Below are positions 39,146 to 47,913 of a stretch of DNA of 64,000 nt, in pieces (within the stretch, counting starts at the first letter, position 1; every line of letters starts with the position of its first letter). A program made the translations under genes and the position numbers. Under the pieces are notes generated by a model that was not told where the DNA came from, searched no databases, and worked only from the letters and a program-made list of their open reading frames with translations. This DNA comes from Sulfitobacter noctilucae (lineage in GTDB: Bacteria > Pseudomonadota > Alphaproteobacteria > Rhodobacterales > Rhodobacteraceae): the NCBI RefSeq assembly GCF_000622365.1, contig NZ_JASC01000014.1:310001-374000 (forward strand), in the 5' to 3' direction.

Positions 39146-40309
39146 TCAATTCGTCGCAGGCACCCTTTGCAGATAGGGCGCAATTGCTTTGCGCAAATCG
39201 CTGTAGGCTTTCTTGTCCAGATCACCCTGCCAATTCGCAACAAATGTCGCTCCGGTATCACTGGTGACAAAGAGCGCACCGTGCTGGCGGCTGGCTTTCT
39301 TGCTTTCCCAAAGTCCGGTGTGGTGGATTAGGTAGCCGCCGGTCCGCTGCGGGGTTTGAAAAACGCCAAGTCCGGACTTACGCCGCTCGTAGTAGGCGAA
39401 ATCCTCTGGGGTGGCGACCCAATCGCGCTCTGGGGCGTACCAATGCATCACAAAACGGGCATAATCTTCGGAGGAAACAGACCATCCGCCAAACCCGGCG
39501 GTGGCCCACATGCGCCCGCCAACAATAGCACCAAGTGCCCCCGCCGGGGCCATCACAAGGGGCTGGCAGGTCTCCTCATATGACTGGCCGGACAATGCGA
39601 CGATAACCTGACCGAGGATGGCGTAATTGACATTGGAATAGAAGAACTTTCCCTTTTTCGGTAGGTGCGCGGGGTTCGTCAGCGCCTCGCGCGCGATGTT
39701 TTGCTGGGTGTAAAGGTTGCGTCCTTCGCCTGCGGTGTCCATGCCCTTCAGGTTTTTGGTAAACCCCGTGGTGTGATTGGCCAAAGCCGCCAGCGTGATG
39801 GACCGAACGCCCGCTTGTGGCGGCATGTTCAACCGGGCGAGCACAGAGGCAAGGTCGCCCAATGTGCTGGTCCAGCCATACTCTGTTTCTGCCAGCATTT
39901 TATTCAGGCACATCGCCGTGATTGCCTTTGACAGGCTGGCGACAGGGTAGGGTGTATCGGGGCTGCGGCGCAGGTTCGCGCTTTGCAAGATCTGTCCATG
40001 TCGGCCAAGGCTCATCGCTCCAGCAGTCAAGTTATATTCAGCCATCCAATTGCGCCAAACCTGTTCCGCCCCGGCAAGGTCGAACTCGAAGGGAGTCTGA
40101 GGCAAAGCGGGTACTACGGACTCAGTGACCTCCATGCCACCTGCCGGTTTGCCGACCGAACCCGGCACAAGATCGCTAATCGTTTGCGCGGTTTTATCGG
40201 CATCGCTTTGCCCACTCGGTGCGATTTGCATGGTGACTGGACTGCCACGATAGGCGTTTATGGCATAGCCTGCCAACATCAGGCACAACATCAATATATA
40301 ACTGCGCAT
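39146..40309 (-). CDS. Serine hydrolase of the beta-lactamase/penicillin-binding fold
   Basis: This 387-residue protein has an N-terminal signal or membrane anchor (about residues 1-18). PVASLSKAITAMCL carries the SxxK nucleophile, YSNVNYAILGQV the Tyr-x-Asn motif, and YLIHHTGLW may take the place of the KTG/HTG strand. This set is typical of class C beta-lactamase-like esterases and D-alanyl peptidases acting in the periplasm. It follows the short gap upstream of metG on the same strand. The substrate is unknown. Confidence 0.82.
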   Translation of the reverse strand: MRSYILMLCLMLAGYAINAYRGSPVTMQIAPSGQSDADKTAQTISDLVPGSVGKPAGGMEVTESVVPALPQTPFEFDLAGAEQVWRNWMAEYNLTAGAMSLGRHGQILQSANLRRSPDTPYPVASLSKAITAMCLNKMLAETEYGWTSTLGDLASVLARLNMPPQAGVRSITLAALANHTTGFTKNLKGMDTAGEGRNLYTQQNIAREALTNPAHLPKKGKFFYSNVNYAILGQVIVALSGQSYEETCQPLVMAPAGALGAIVGGRMWATAGFGGWSVSSEDYARFVMHWYAPERDWVATPEDFAYYERRKSGLGVFQTPQRTGGYLIHHTGLWESKKASRQHGALFVTSDTGATFVANWQGDLDKKAYSDLRKAIAPYLQRVPATN

Positions 40310-40375
40310 CAGGCGACCTCCGCTTGCGCCTTTCGCCTAGTGGAAAAGCGTGCATTTCATGAGGCTGAAAAGCGG

Positions 40376-41617
40376 CTATTTTTTGGGCGCGGTGTTCTTC
40401 TTGTTCCTGTCCGCGCGCAGCAGGCGGCCGATGGTAAAGCTGGTGCGCGGGGCATAGACATAGGGCGTTCGCTCGGTCTTGGTGGCCCGCACGCGCATCC
40501 GGCTGAGGCCGAATATTACCAGCGTCGCGTGACCCACCGAGATCATCGCGAACATCGCCGCGGGGCCATAGCTGTCGATCAACACCGAAGCGATATAGGG
40601 CGCAAAAATCGCACCGACCGCGAACCAGAACATCAGGGCGGCCGAAAGCTCTACCCGTTCGTCATCACTTGCAAAATCATGCGCATGGGCCGCTGCCACG
40701 GAAAAGATCGGAAAGGTTGTCAGCCCGAACAAACCTGCTGCGAACATGATGCCCATGGTGCCTAAACCTGCTGAAAAAGCGGTGACGGTGCAGCTGCCAA
40801 TCGCGGCGATGGACAACCAGATCAGCACCCAGCGCCGGTCATATTTGTCAGCCATCCAACCGACTGGAAATTGCGCCAAAGCACCACCGAGTACGAAGGC
40901 AGAGAGGAACCAGGCGATTTGTCCCGCGCTCAGTCCGACTTCCTGGCCGTAGATCGGACCGGCCATACGAAACGACGCGCTGGATAGGGCAGCGACGACC
41001 ACACCTGCCGCCGCCAGAGGGGAGCGTGCAAAGGCAAGCGCCGGGCGCAACCGGGGGGAATCAGGCGTCGAGGGTTGTTTGATTGTGGTGAGCGTCAGCG
41101 GCAGAATGGCAGCGCAACACCCGATGGCCAGAAGGTTGTAGGAAACATAAGAGGCCGGTGCCAGGATACCCACGATCATCTGTGCGCCCAGGCTGCCTGT
41201 CATATCGACAGCGCGGTAGATGCCCATCGCACGGCCACGCGTTGCATTGGTGACCTTCGCCTGTAGCCATGCCTCGATCACCGTGTAGCAGCCTGCAACG
41301 CAAAGTCCCGACGCAATGCGCATCGCGGCCCAGGCATAGGCATCCAGCACCAGCATGTGGGCGATAAGCCCGATGGCACCTGTCGCAGTGAATGCCGCGA
41401 AAGCGCGGCTGTGGCCGACGCTGCCCATCAGGCGCGGGGCCCACCAGCATCCGATAAAAAACCCAAAGAAATGTGCCGAACCCAGCAGACCCAGTTCCTG
41501 TCGTGAAAAACCGAGCTCCGTGCCCGACAATACATCAAGCGGTCCGACCCCGCCCGAGGACAGCTGCAACAGCAGAACCGATAGAAACAGGGCAGCAAAG
41601 GAAATGAGCAAGCGCAT
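40376..41617 (-). CDS. MFS transporter
   Basis: This 12-helix major facilitator protein has about 413 residues. The cytoplasmic loop between TM2 and TM3 (WWAPRLMGSVGHSRAF) and the RAMGIYRAVDMTGSLGAQM segment resemble the YcaD/UMF2 family of putative permeases. A conserved loop GWMADKYDRRWVLI begins the second half. The ATG at 41615-41617 places TM1 at the N-terminus; an in-frame start 30 bp upstream remains possible. The substrate is unknown. Confidence 0.82.
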   Translation of the reverse strand: MRLLISFAALFLSVLLLQLSSGGVGPLDVLSGTELGFSRQELGLLGSAHFFGFFIGCWWAPRLMGSVGHSRAFAAFTATGAIGLIAHMLVLDAYAWAAMRIASGLCVAGCYTVIEAWLQAKVTNATRGRAMGIYRAVDMTGSLGAQMIVGILAPASYVSYNLLAIGCCAAILPLTLTTIKQPSTPDSPRLRPALAFARSPLAAAGVVVAALSSASFRMAGPIYGQEVGLSAGQIAWFLSAFVLGGALAQFPVGWMADKYDRRWVLIWLSIAAIGSCTVTAFSAGLGTMGIMFAAGLFGLTTFPIFSVAAAHAHDFASDDERVELSAALMFWFAVGAIFAPYIASVLIDSYGPAAMFAMISVGHATLVIFGLSRMRVRATKTERTPYVYAPRTSFTIGRLLRADRNKKNTAPKK

Positions 41618-41798
41618 GTGGACAGATAGGCGCCTTTTGCAATCCATCCCAAGCGGAAAGTCGACAAAGCGGGTCGTTTCCGGGGGCCAACTTAAGAAAC
41701 TGGTACAAAATTTGCGTTATTCGGGCTTGTAGATGCATCGCGGGGCCGTAGGGTCTGGGGCTGACGCCATCAGACATCGGCAAAGGAAAGATCGCGCT

Positions 41799-42842
41799 AT
41801 GAAGACACGCAAATTGGGCGGCAGCCTGTTGGATGTATCGCAGCTTTGCCTTGGGTCGATGACATGGGGCACCCAGAACACTGCCGAGGAAGGGCACGAC
41901 CAGATTGACCGTGCGCTCGACGCGGGGATCAATTTCATCGACACTGCCGAGATGTATCCGGTCAACCCTGTTTCTGCCGAAACAACGGGCCGGACAGAGC
42001 GGATTATCGGGCTTTGGTTGGAACGGGACATGCGCCGGAATGATGTGGTGATCGCCACAAAACACTCTGGGGCAGGGCTGGCTCATGTACGCGAAGGGGC
42101 GCCGATCTCTTCCCAGACCATCGCCGAAACGGTCGAAGGGTCGCTACGGCGGTTGAAGACCGATTACATCGACCTCTACCAGTTTCATTGGCCCAATCGG
42201 GGCAGTTATATGTTCCGCAAGAACTGGAGCTATGACCCGTCCGGGCAAAACCGTGCCGATACGCTGGCCCATATGGAAGATGCGCTGGGCGCGTTGCAAG
42301 CCGAAGTGAAGCGCGGCACAATTCGGTATTTCGGGCTGAGCAACGAAAGCGCGTGGGGCATGACCCAGTGGGCCGAGGCCGCCCGGCGCACCGGCGGGCC
42401 GCGCCCGATTTCGGTGCAGAACGAATACTCGTTGATGTGCCGCATGGCCGATACCGACGTGGCCGAGGCCTGTATCAATGAGAGCATTGATATGTTCGCC
42501 TTTTCACCGCTGGCCGCCGGATTGCTGACCGGAAAGTATCAGGACGGCAAAGTGCCCGACGGCTCGCGGATGTCGCTGAATGGGGATCTGGGCGGGCGTA
42601 AGACCGACCGAGCGTTTGAAGCGGTCGAAGCCTATTTGAAACTGGCAAAGGACCACGGGTTGGAGCCGGTGCAGATGGCTCTGGCCTGGTGCATGCAGCG
42701 TCCTTTCATGGGGTCGGTCATCTTTGGTGCGACCACGATGGACCAGTTGGAGTTGGCTTTGGGGGCGGATGCGGTGGACCTGAGCGATGAGGTGCTGACC
42801 GCGCTGGACGACATTCACCGCGCACATCCGATGCCGTACTAG
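41799..42842 (+). CDS. Aldo/keto reductase, Tas-like
   Basis: This 347-residue NADPH-dependent TIM-barrel oxidoreductase shows LGSMTWGTQNTAEEGHDQID, NFIDTAEMYPVNP with the catalytic Asp and Tyr, VVIATKHSGAG with the Lys, and YIDLYQFHWPNRG with the His. The pattern with a loop insert after FHWP is that of the E. coli Tas protein. AAAGGAAAG precedes the ATG. It precedes the carnitine genes but is separated from them by a stem-loop, so co-function is not shown. Confidence 0.88.
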   Translation: MKTRKLGGSLLDVSQLCLGSMTWGTQNTAEEGHDQIDRALDAGINFIDTAEMYPVNPVSAETTGRTERIIGLWLERDMRRNDVVIATKHSGAGLAHVREGAPISSQTIAETVEGSLRRLKTDYIDLYQFHWPNRGSYMFRKNWSYDPSGQNRADTLAHMEDALGALQAEVKRGTIRYFGLSNESAWGMTQWAEAARRTGGPRPISVQNEYSLMCRMADTDVAEACINESIDMFAFSPLAAGLLTGKYQDGKVPDGSRMSLNGDLGGRKTDRAFEAVEAYLKLAKDHGLEPVQMALAWCMQRPFMGSVIFGATTMDQLELALGADAVDLSDEVLTALDDIHRAHPMPY

Positions 42843-42846
42843 CGAC

Positions 42847-42867
42847 CGGAAACTTTCAAAGTTTCCG
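42847..42867. terminator. Perfect 21-bp palindrome after the aldo/keto reductase
   Basis: CGGAAACTTT-C-AAAGTTTCCG begins 4 bp after the stop codon. As RNA it would fold with a 3-nt loop (UCA) and nine pairs, followed by a T-rich stretch in the next stem. It is read as a probable terminator. The symmetry would equally suit a protein-binding operator. Confidence 0.5.
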
Positions 42868-42869
42868 TC

Positions 42870-42890
42870 CGTTTTCAAAGAAAGAAAACG
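42870..42890. repeat. Second inverted repeat beside the palindrome
   Basis: CGTTTTC-AAAGAAA-GAAAACG follows the first palindrome by 2 bp. The two together form a tandem hairpin unit of about 44 bp between the reductase and the carnitine operon. The central part TTTTCAAAG resembles the centre of the first palindrome. Confidence 0.45.
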
Positions 42891-42975
42891 AAGCCGGCCC
42901 TGTCGCTTTCTGCATGGCCTTTGCCCAGCGCCTGTCGCATGTTCGGTCAGAACGATCGAGTAAGGAGCGCCGCCG

Positions 42976-43884
42976 ATGCCACTTTCAATGAACCGCGAAG
43001 TTTTTATCACCTGCGCTGTCACCGGTTCGGGCGGCAGCCAGGACCGCAGCCCCCATGTGCCCCGCTCGCCCCAGCAGATTGCCGACAGCGCGATTGCGGC
43101 GGCCAAGGCGGGGGCTGCGGTGGTGCACTGCCATGTGCGCGATCCAGAGACGGGAACGCCCAGCCGGGATTTGGCATATTACCGCGAAGTCACCGACCGT
43201 ATCCGAGACAGTGAGACGGATGTCGTGCTGAACCTGACGGCAGGCATGGGCGGCGACATCATCTTTGGGGATGTGGAAAAACCTTTCCCCGTCCGCGAAG
43301 GCACGGACATGGTGGGCGCAACAGAACGGGTGGCCCATATCGCGGAATGCCTGCCGGAAATCTGCACACTGGATTGTGGCACGATGAATTTTGCCGAAGC
43401 CGATTACGTCATGACCAACACGCCCGGCATGCTGACTGCGATGGGCGGGATGATGACCAAGCTAGGCGTGAAGCCCGAGATCGAGGCCTTTGACACCGGG
43501 CATTTATGGTATGCAAAACAATTGGTTGCCGATGGCGTGCTGGACAGTCCCGCGCTTGTACAACTGTGCATGGGCGTGCCTTGGGGCGCGCCGGATGACC
43601 TGAATACTTTCATGGCGATGGTGAACAACGTGCCTTCTGATTGGACGTTTTCTGGCTTTGGGTTGGGGCGCAACCAGATGGCCTATGTCGCTGCTTCCGT
43701 GCTTGCCGGTGGCAACGTGCGCGTGGGGCTGGAGGACAACCTCTGGCTCGAAAAAGGGGTGCTGGCCGAAAATTACCAGCTGGTCGAACGGGCCGTTTCC
43801 ATCATCGAGAATATAGGGGCAAGGGTTATCGGGCCTGAGGATGTGCGCGCCAAGCTGGGGCTGGAAAAGCGCGCGCCGACGTGA
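42976..43884 (+). CDS. BKACE-family beta-keto acid cleavage enzyme, probable dehydrocarnitine cleavage
   Basis: This 302-residue TIM-barrel enzyme of the DUF849/BKACE family uses zinc and acetyl-CoA to cleave beta-keto acids. AGAAVVHCHVRDPETGTPSR carries the His-x-His zinc ligands, with LNLTAGMGG and SGFGLGRNQM later. Its operon partner is an L-carnitine dehydrogenase fused to a thioesterase, so the substrate is probably 3-dehydrocarnitine, giving betainyl-CoA and acetoacetate. Its stop overlaps the GTG start of the next gene. GGAGCG precedes the ATG. Confidence 0.87.
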   Translation: MPLSMNREVFITCAVTGSGGSQDRSPHVPRSPQQIADSAIAAAKAGAAVVHCHVRDPETGTPSRDLAYYREVTDRIRDSETDVVLNLTAGMGGDIIFGDVEKPFPVREGTDMVGATERVAHIAECLPEICTLDCGTMNFAEADYVMTNTPGMLTAMGGMMTKLGVKPEIEAFDTGHLWYAKQLVADGVLDSPALVQLCMGVPWGAPDDLNTFMAMVNNVPSDWTFSGFGLGRNQMAYVAASVLAGGNVRVGLEDNLWLEKGVLAENYQLVERAVSIIENIGARVIGPEDVRAKLGLEKRAPT

Positions 43885-44432
43885 ACTGGAGCAATTTCCG
43901 TAAACGGGACTTTGAAAGCCACACAAAGAGCACCGGACGTGCTTTGCGCCTGCGCCGTTGGATTGCACCATTGGCGAGCGCGGTGCTGATCGCTGCATGT
44001 GCCGCAACAACACCCATGCCGGATGTCCAGATTGGTTTGCGCAATCCGACCGTCCCGCTAGGTGGGACCAGCCGCTTTGATGCGGCGCGGTTTGCGGGAG
44101 AGTGGCACACGGTGGCCTGTTCGGGAGTTTGTGCAACGGCAGAACGCTACACGATGGCAACGGATGCCGTCTATCTCCGACAAACCGCCGAGGGGCAGAC
44201 ACCATATTCAATCGCTGCACCCGGCGTGCTGAAGCAGATAGGCGGGACAGACACACTGGTCGTGATGTGGGTCGACGAGGGCTTTCGCACCGCAGCGGTG
44301 GGGGACGCGGACGGCGGGTGGGCCGCAATTCTGGACCGACGCCGCGCTCCCGGTGTGGACCGGGTGAAAGCAGCGCGTGAGATATTGGATTTCAACGGCT
44401 GGGATATCAGCAAGCTGAGGATGGCGAAATGA
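43881..44432 (+). CDS. Lipocalin-like lipoprotein in the carnitine operon
   Basis: This 183-residue protein starts with GTG overlapping the previous stop by 4 bp and ends overlapping the next start by 4 bp. After a basic N-terminal stretch of about 27 residues, IAPLASAVLIAACAATTP forms a lipoprotein signal with lipobox IAAC. The rest has the lipocalin-type start RFAGEWHTVA and short beta strands. It would sit on the periplasmic face of a membrane. No known role in carnitine breakdown is assigned to such proteins. The long basic extension before the signal is unusual. Confidence 0.75.
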   Translation: MNWSNFRKRDFESHTKSTGRALRLRRWIAPLASAVLIAACAATTPMPDVQIGLRNPTVPLGGTSRFDAARFAGEWHTVACSGVCATAERYTMATDAVYLRQTAEGQTPYSIAAPGVLKQIGGTDTLVVMWVDEGFRTAAVGDADGGWAAILDRRRAPGVDRVKAAREILDFNGWDISKLRMAK

Positions 44433-45901
44433 CGAGAACAGCGGCAATCATTGGCGGTGGCGTGATCGGCGGGGGCTGGGCGGCGCGGTTTGCGCTGAAT
44501 GGCTGGAATGTCCGGGTGTTCGACCCTGACCCGGAGGCAGAGCGCAAGATTGGCGAGGTGATGGACAATGCCCGCAGGTCTTTGCCGGGACTGACAGATG
44601 TGGCCTTGCCCGACGCGGGCCAAATCAGTTTTCACAGCGCCATTCAGGAAGCGGTCGAGGGCACAGAGTGGATACAGGAGAGCGTGCCGGAGCGGCTGGA
44701 CATCAAGCACAAGACCTTTAGTGCGATCCAGCAGGCCTGCGATCCGGAAGCGGTGATCGGGTCGTCCACCTCCGGGTTCAAACCAAGCGAATTGCAAGAA
44801 GGTGCTGCGCGGCCCGGTCAGATCATGGTCGCGCATCCGTTTAACCCGGTCTACCTGCTGCCACTGGTCGAACTGGTGCCGGGGGAAGCCGGTGACGCAA
44901 CCCTCATCGAGCGCGCCAAGACGACGCTCTCGTCGCTCGGGATGTATCCGTTGCGCCTGAAAAAAGAGATCGACGCCCATGTGGCAGACCGGTTTCTGGA
45001 GGCGGTCTGGCGTGAGGCGCTGTGGCTGGTCAAGGACGGCATCGCCACCACCGAAGAGATCGACAACGCGATCCGGTATGGCTTTGGCATCCGCTGGGCG
45101 CAGATGGGCCTGTTTGAAACCTACCGCGTGGCAGGCGGCGAAGCGGGGATGAAGCACTTCATGGCGCAGTTCGGGCCTGCGTTGAAATGGCCCTGGACCA
45201 AACTGATGGACGTGCCGGAATTCACCGATGATCTGGTCGAGCTGATCGCAAGACAGTCGGACGCGCAATCGGGTGCCTATTCGATCCGCGAACTGGAGCG
45301 GATCAGGGACAACAATCTGGTGACCATCATGCGCGGCCTCAAGGCGCAGGATTGGGGCGCGGGCGCGTTGCTGAATGCGCAGGAAAACCTGATGCGGGCG
45401 GGGACGCCTTTGGGCGCGCGGGCCGATGATGTGTCTGCTGACGCACCGGTGCTGACCGCACGGCGCACCGTGCCGTTGGACTGGACAGACTACAACGGCC
45501 ACATGACCGAAAGCCGCTATTTGCAGGCCTTTGCCGATGCGACGGACCGGTTTATGCAGATGATCGGCTGCGATGCGGAATACATCTCGAAGGGCGGAAG
45601 CTATTTCACCGCCGAGACCCATATCAGGCATCTGGACGAGGTGCTTGCGGGGGCCGTGATCGAGATTTCGACGCAAGTGATCTTGGGCGAAGGCAAAAAG
45701 ATGCACCTTTGGCACGAGATGCGCGAGGGCGACCGGCTTTTGGCAACAGGAGAGCACTTTTTGCTGCATGTCTCGCTCGAGACGCGCAAACCTGCGTCGC
45801 CGTCACCGCAGATCGAAGCATCGCTGGGCCGGATCGCACAGGGGCATGCCGCCTTGCCAAGGCCAAACGGTTTGGGCCGGGCGATTGGTGGGCCTCGATA
45901 G
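44429..45901 (+). CDS. L-carnitine dehydrogenase fused to betainyl-CoA thioesterase
   Basis: This 490-residue protein has two parts. Residues 1 to about 315 form a 3-hydroxyacyl-CoA-dehydrogenase-type unit with the NAD motif IIGGGVIGGGWAARFALNGW, STSGFKPSELQ and HPFNPVYLLPLVELV (catalytic His). Residues about 335-490 form a hotdog thioesterase with VPLDWTDYNGHMTESRYLQAF. This is the known CdhA/LcdH plus CdhC fusion: the first part oxidises L-carnitine to 3-dehydrocarnitine, and the second hydrolyses betainyl-CoA made by the upstream BKACE. The net product is glycine betaine. Confidence 0.88.
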   Translation: MTRTAAIIGGGVIGGGWAARFALNGWNVRVFDPDPEAERKIGEVMDNARRSLPGLTDVALPDAGQISFHSAIQEAVEGTEWIQESVPERLDIKHKTFSAIQQACDPEAVIGSSTSGFKPSELQEGAARPGQIMVAHPFNPVYLLPLVELVPGEAGDATLIERAKTTLSSLGMYPLRLKKEIDAHVADRFLEAVWREALWLVKDGIATTEEIDNAIRYGFGIRWAQMGLFETYRVAGGEAGMKHFMAQFGPALKWPWTKLMDVPEFTDDLVELIARQSDAQSGAYSIRELERIRDNNLVTIMRGLKAQDWGAGALLNAQENLMRAGTPLGARADDVSADAPVLTARRTVPLDWTDYNGHMTESRYLQAFADATDRFMQMIGCDAEYISKGGSYFTAETHIRHLDEVLAGAVIEISTQVILGEGKKMHLWHEMREGDRLLATGEHFLLHVSLETRKPASPSPQIEASLGRIAQGHAALPRPNGLGRAIGGPR

Positions 45902-45904
45902 AAC

Positions 45905-45929
45905 CTGAGCCGGTCCTGACCGGAATCAG
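45905..45929. terminator. Stem-loop between carnitine operon and XRE gene
   Basis: CCGGTC-CT-GACCGG is a 6-bp stem with a 2-nt centre, flanked by the complementary CTGA and TCAG. It starts 4 bp after the dehydrogenase stop and lies between convergent genes. There is no T-run. Confidence 0.4.
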
Positions 45930-45981
45930 AGCGGATATTATGTGGGTTCAGCGCCTACTTTGTACCGCGCTGGCAAGGAGC

Positions 45982-46842
45982 TTACCGGATCAGTGGACGC
46001 ATATCAGTCAGAACAGAGGCGAAGTCGCGGGCGGTATGTTTGGCCTCACGGATAAGTACATCGAAATCACGGGTAAAGGTCTCGATCCGGCGACGGTCAC
46101 GGAAGGCCATATAGTGACCGCCGGTGTAAAACACCGCGAGTAGGGGGCCAAAGACGGTGACGGGCGCGGAATAAAGGCGCCGGGCGTCGAATTGATAGAG
46201 CCGTAAGCGGGGGTAGAGTTGTTCGGCGAGATCGATAAGCCGATCCGTCTGCGCAAGGCGCGTTGCTACCGGCAGTCCGGTGTAATACCCGGTTCCGCGT
46301 ATAAAACTCTCGATTTCAAACAAGGGCAGGGCGATTTCATATTCCGAACCTGCTTGCCGCATCCAGTCCAACCGGTCACGGGATGCGCCGATGGCCTGCA
46401 TTGTCGTGCGTCCCAGATGCGGCCCATATTCCCAAGCCAGCATCTCTTCGGTTTTCAACATATCCGGCAGGGTCGCCGGGACATGCCGGATTTTGTAGCC
46501 TGCGGCCTCGCGGTGCCAGGCGAATATCTGTTCGTCGACCAATGCGCGGGGGGCCTGAGAAATGGCAAAACTGTTGGACAACAGATCAGCGGCGGATTCA
46601 GGTCGGTCGGACAAGCCAAGCAGCCAATCAGATGAGACGCCCAGCGCATGCGCGCAGGCTGCGACCAGATGGGCCCCCGGCAACCGGGTGCCATCGGTCC
46701 CCAGCACTTGAGACAGTGTCGACCGGTCAGTTCTAACAGCGCGCGCCAAGGCACTTTGACTCAGACCCGCTGACTGCAAGGCCTGTGCCAAGCGCTCACG
46801 AAAGAGGGCCGCGCGATCATATCTGTCGAGATTTTCCGCCAT
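45982..46842 (-). CDS. XRE-family helix-turn-helix regulator
   Basis: This 286-residue protein has an HTH_3 domain at about residues 12-75 (LSQSALARAVRTDRSTLSQV, then HLVAACAHALGVSSDWLLGL). A longer C-terminal domain of about 200 residues has no motif I recognise and may bind a ligand. It is divergent from a fatty acid desaturase, with a palindrome at its own start. This suggests autoregulation and control of the desaturase, for example in membrane adaptation. That target is inferred only from position. Confidence 0.82.
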   Translation of the reverse strand: MAENLDRYDRAALFRERLAQALQSAGLSQSALARAVRTDRSTLSQVLGTDGTRLPGAHLVAACAHALGVSSDWLLGLSDRPESAADLLSNSFAISQAPRALVDEQIFAWHREAAGYKIRHVPATLPDMLKTEEMLAWEYGPHLGRTTMQAIGASRDRLDWMRQAGSEYEIALPLFEIESFIRGTGYYTGLPVATRLAQTDRLIDLAEQLYPRLRLYQFDARRLYSAPVTVFGPLLAVFYTGGHYMAFRDRRRIETFTRDFDVLIREAKHTARDFASVLTDMRPLIR

Positions 46843-46845
46843 TTG

Positions 46846-46859
46846 GTGATTATTATCAC
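46846..46859. promoter_or_regulatory. Palindrome between XRE regulator and desaturase
   Basis: GTGAT-TATT-ATCAC lies 3 bp upstream of the XRE start codon. A related TAATCATTATC stretch follows near 46875. The position suits an autoregulatory operator that would also reach the desaturase promoter 67 bp away. Confidence 0.45.
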
Positions 46860-46926
46860 AGCATAGGGCGTTTGTTAATCATTATCGGAATGGCGAAGCG
46901 CGCAACGGGAAGACAGGATCGGCATC

Positions 46927-47898
46927 ATGTCATTGCCCTACCACTCCCGAGCCTTCTCCGTCTCAATCACATCAAACAACGCGGCACCTGCTGTGTCGTT
47001 CTGGGCTCGAACGCGGGACTTGGCCTGGCCCACATTCGGGATGGCGTTGCTCTGTGCAGCCCTATTTTGCTTTACACTGATGGCACCCTTCGGTCCAAAC
47101 GCACTTCATTGGACGGCGCTTGTTCTTGCGCTGACACTGCATTCTTCGCTCAGTCACGAACTGCTGCACGGACACCCTTTGGGCAAAGGCTGGATCGCGA
47201 CGCTTGTGGGTATCTTTCAGCCCGGACTTTTTGTGCCTTACCTGCGGTTTCGCGCGCTGCATCTGGCGCATCACCGCGACGCTGACCTGACCGATCCCTA
47301 TGACGATCCTGAAAGCAACTATCTGGACCCCGCCAAATGGCATCGCCTATGGCGGTGGCAACAATGGGTGCTGCGCTTTAACAACACGCTTTTGGGGCGC
47401 ATGTTAATCGGACCGGTGATCGGGATCGGCGCATTCGTGTTGTCTGATCTGCGGGCGGTCCGGGCCGGTCAGATCGACGTGCTGCGCGACTGGCTGGCCC
47501 ATCTGCCCGGCGTGATCCTGACGCTTTGGCTCGTTGACCTGTCCCCGATGGATCTGCCCGCCTATTTAGGAGCATGCTATGCGGCGCTGTCGGTGCTGCG
47601 CATCCGTACCTTTCTGGAACACCGCGCACATGAGCGCAGCTCTGCCCGGACCGTGATCATTGAAGATCGTGGACTGCTGGCGCTTTTGTTTCTGAACAAC
47701 AATTACCATTTGGTGCATCACATGCATCCGCAGGTGGCCTGGTACCGATTACCTGCGATTTATCATGCACGAAAGAGCCGGTTTCAGAACCGCAACCAAG
47801 GCTATGTGTACCGTTCCTATGCACAGGTGTTCGCGCAATACTTCCTGCGTGCCAAAGACCCCGTAGCGCATCCGCACTGGCAAGGCAGACGCGATTGA
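46927..47898 (+). CDS. Membrane fatty acid desaturase
   Basis: This 323-residue di-iron membrane desaturase has three His boxes: HELLHGH (about 78-84), HLAHHRD (about 113-119) and HLVHHMHPQ (about 264-272). Hydrophobic segments lie between them at the expected places. It could desaturate phospholipid acyl chains or hydroxylate a lipid head or carotenoid; the family does not settle which. It is followed 15 bp later by an EamA transporter and preceded divergently by an XRE regulator. Confidence 0.88.
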   Translation: MSLPYHSRAFSVSITSNNAAPAVSFWARTRDLAWPTFGMALLCAALFCFTLMAPFGPNALHWTALVLALTLHSSLSHELLHGHPLGKGWIATLVGIFQPGLFVPYLRFRALHLAHHRDADLTDPYDDPESNYLDPAKWHRLWRWQQWVLRFNNTLLGRMLIGPVIGIGAFVLSDLRAVRAGQIDVLRDWLAHLPGVILTLWLVDLSPMDLPAYLGACYAALSVLRIRTFLEHRAHERSSARTVIIEDRGLLALLFLNNNYHLVHHMHPQVAWYRLPAIYHARKSRFQNRNQGYVYRSYAQVFAQYFLRAKDPVAHPHWQGRRD

Positions 47899-47913
47899 GC
47901 CTATAGCGGTGTC

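Noticed and set aside
44171-45769. A 532-codon open frame antisense to the carnitine dehydrogenase fusion
   Set aside because: It is Arg/His-rich with no domain and mirrors the high-GC codon pattern of the real gene on the other strand, which has clear NAD-binding and hotdog motifs.
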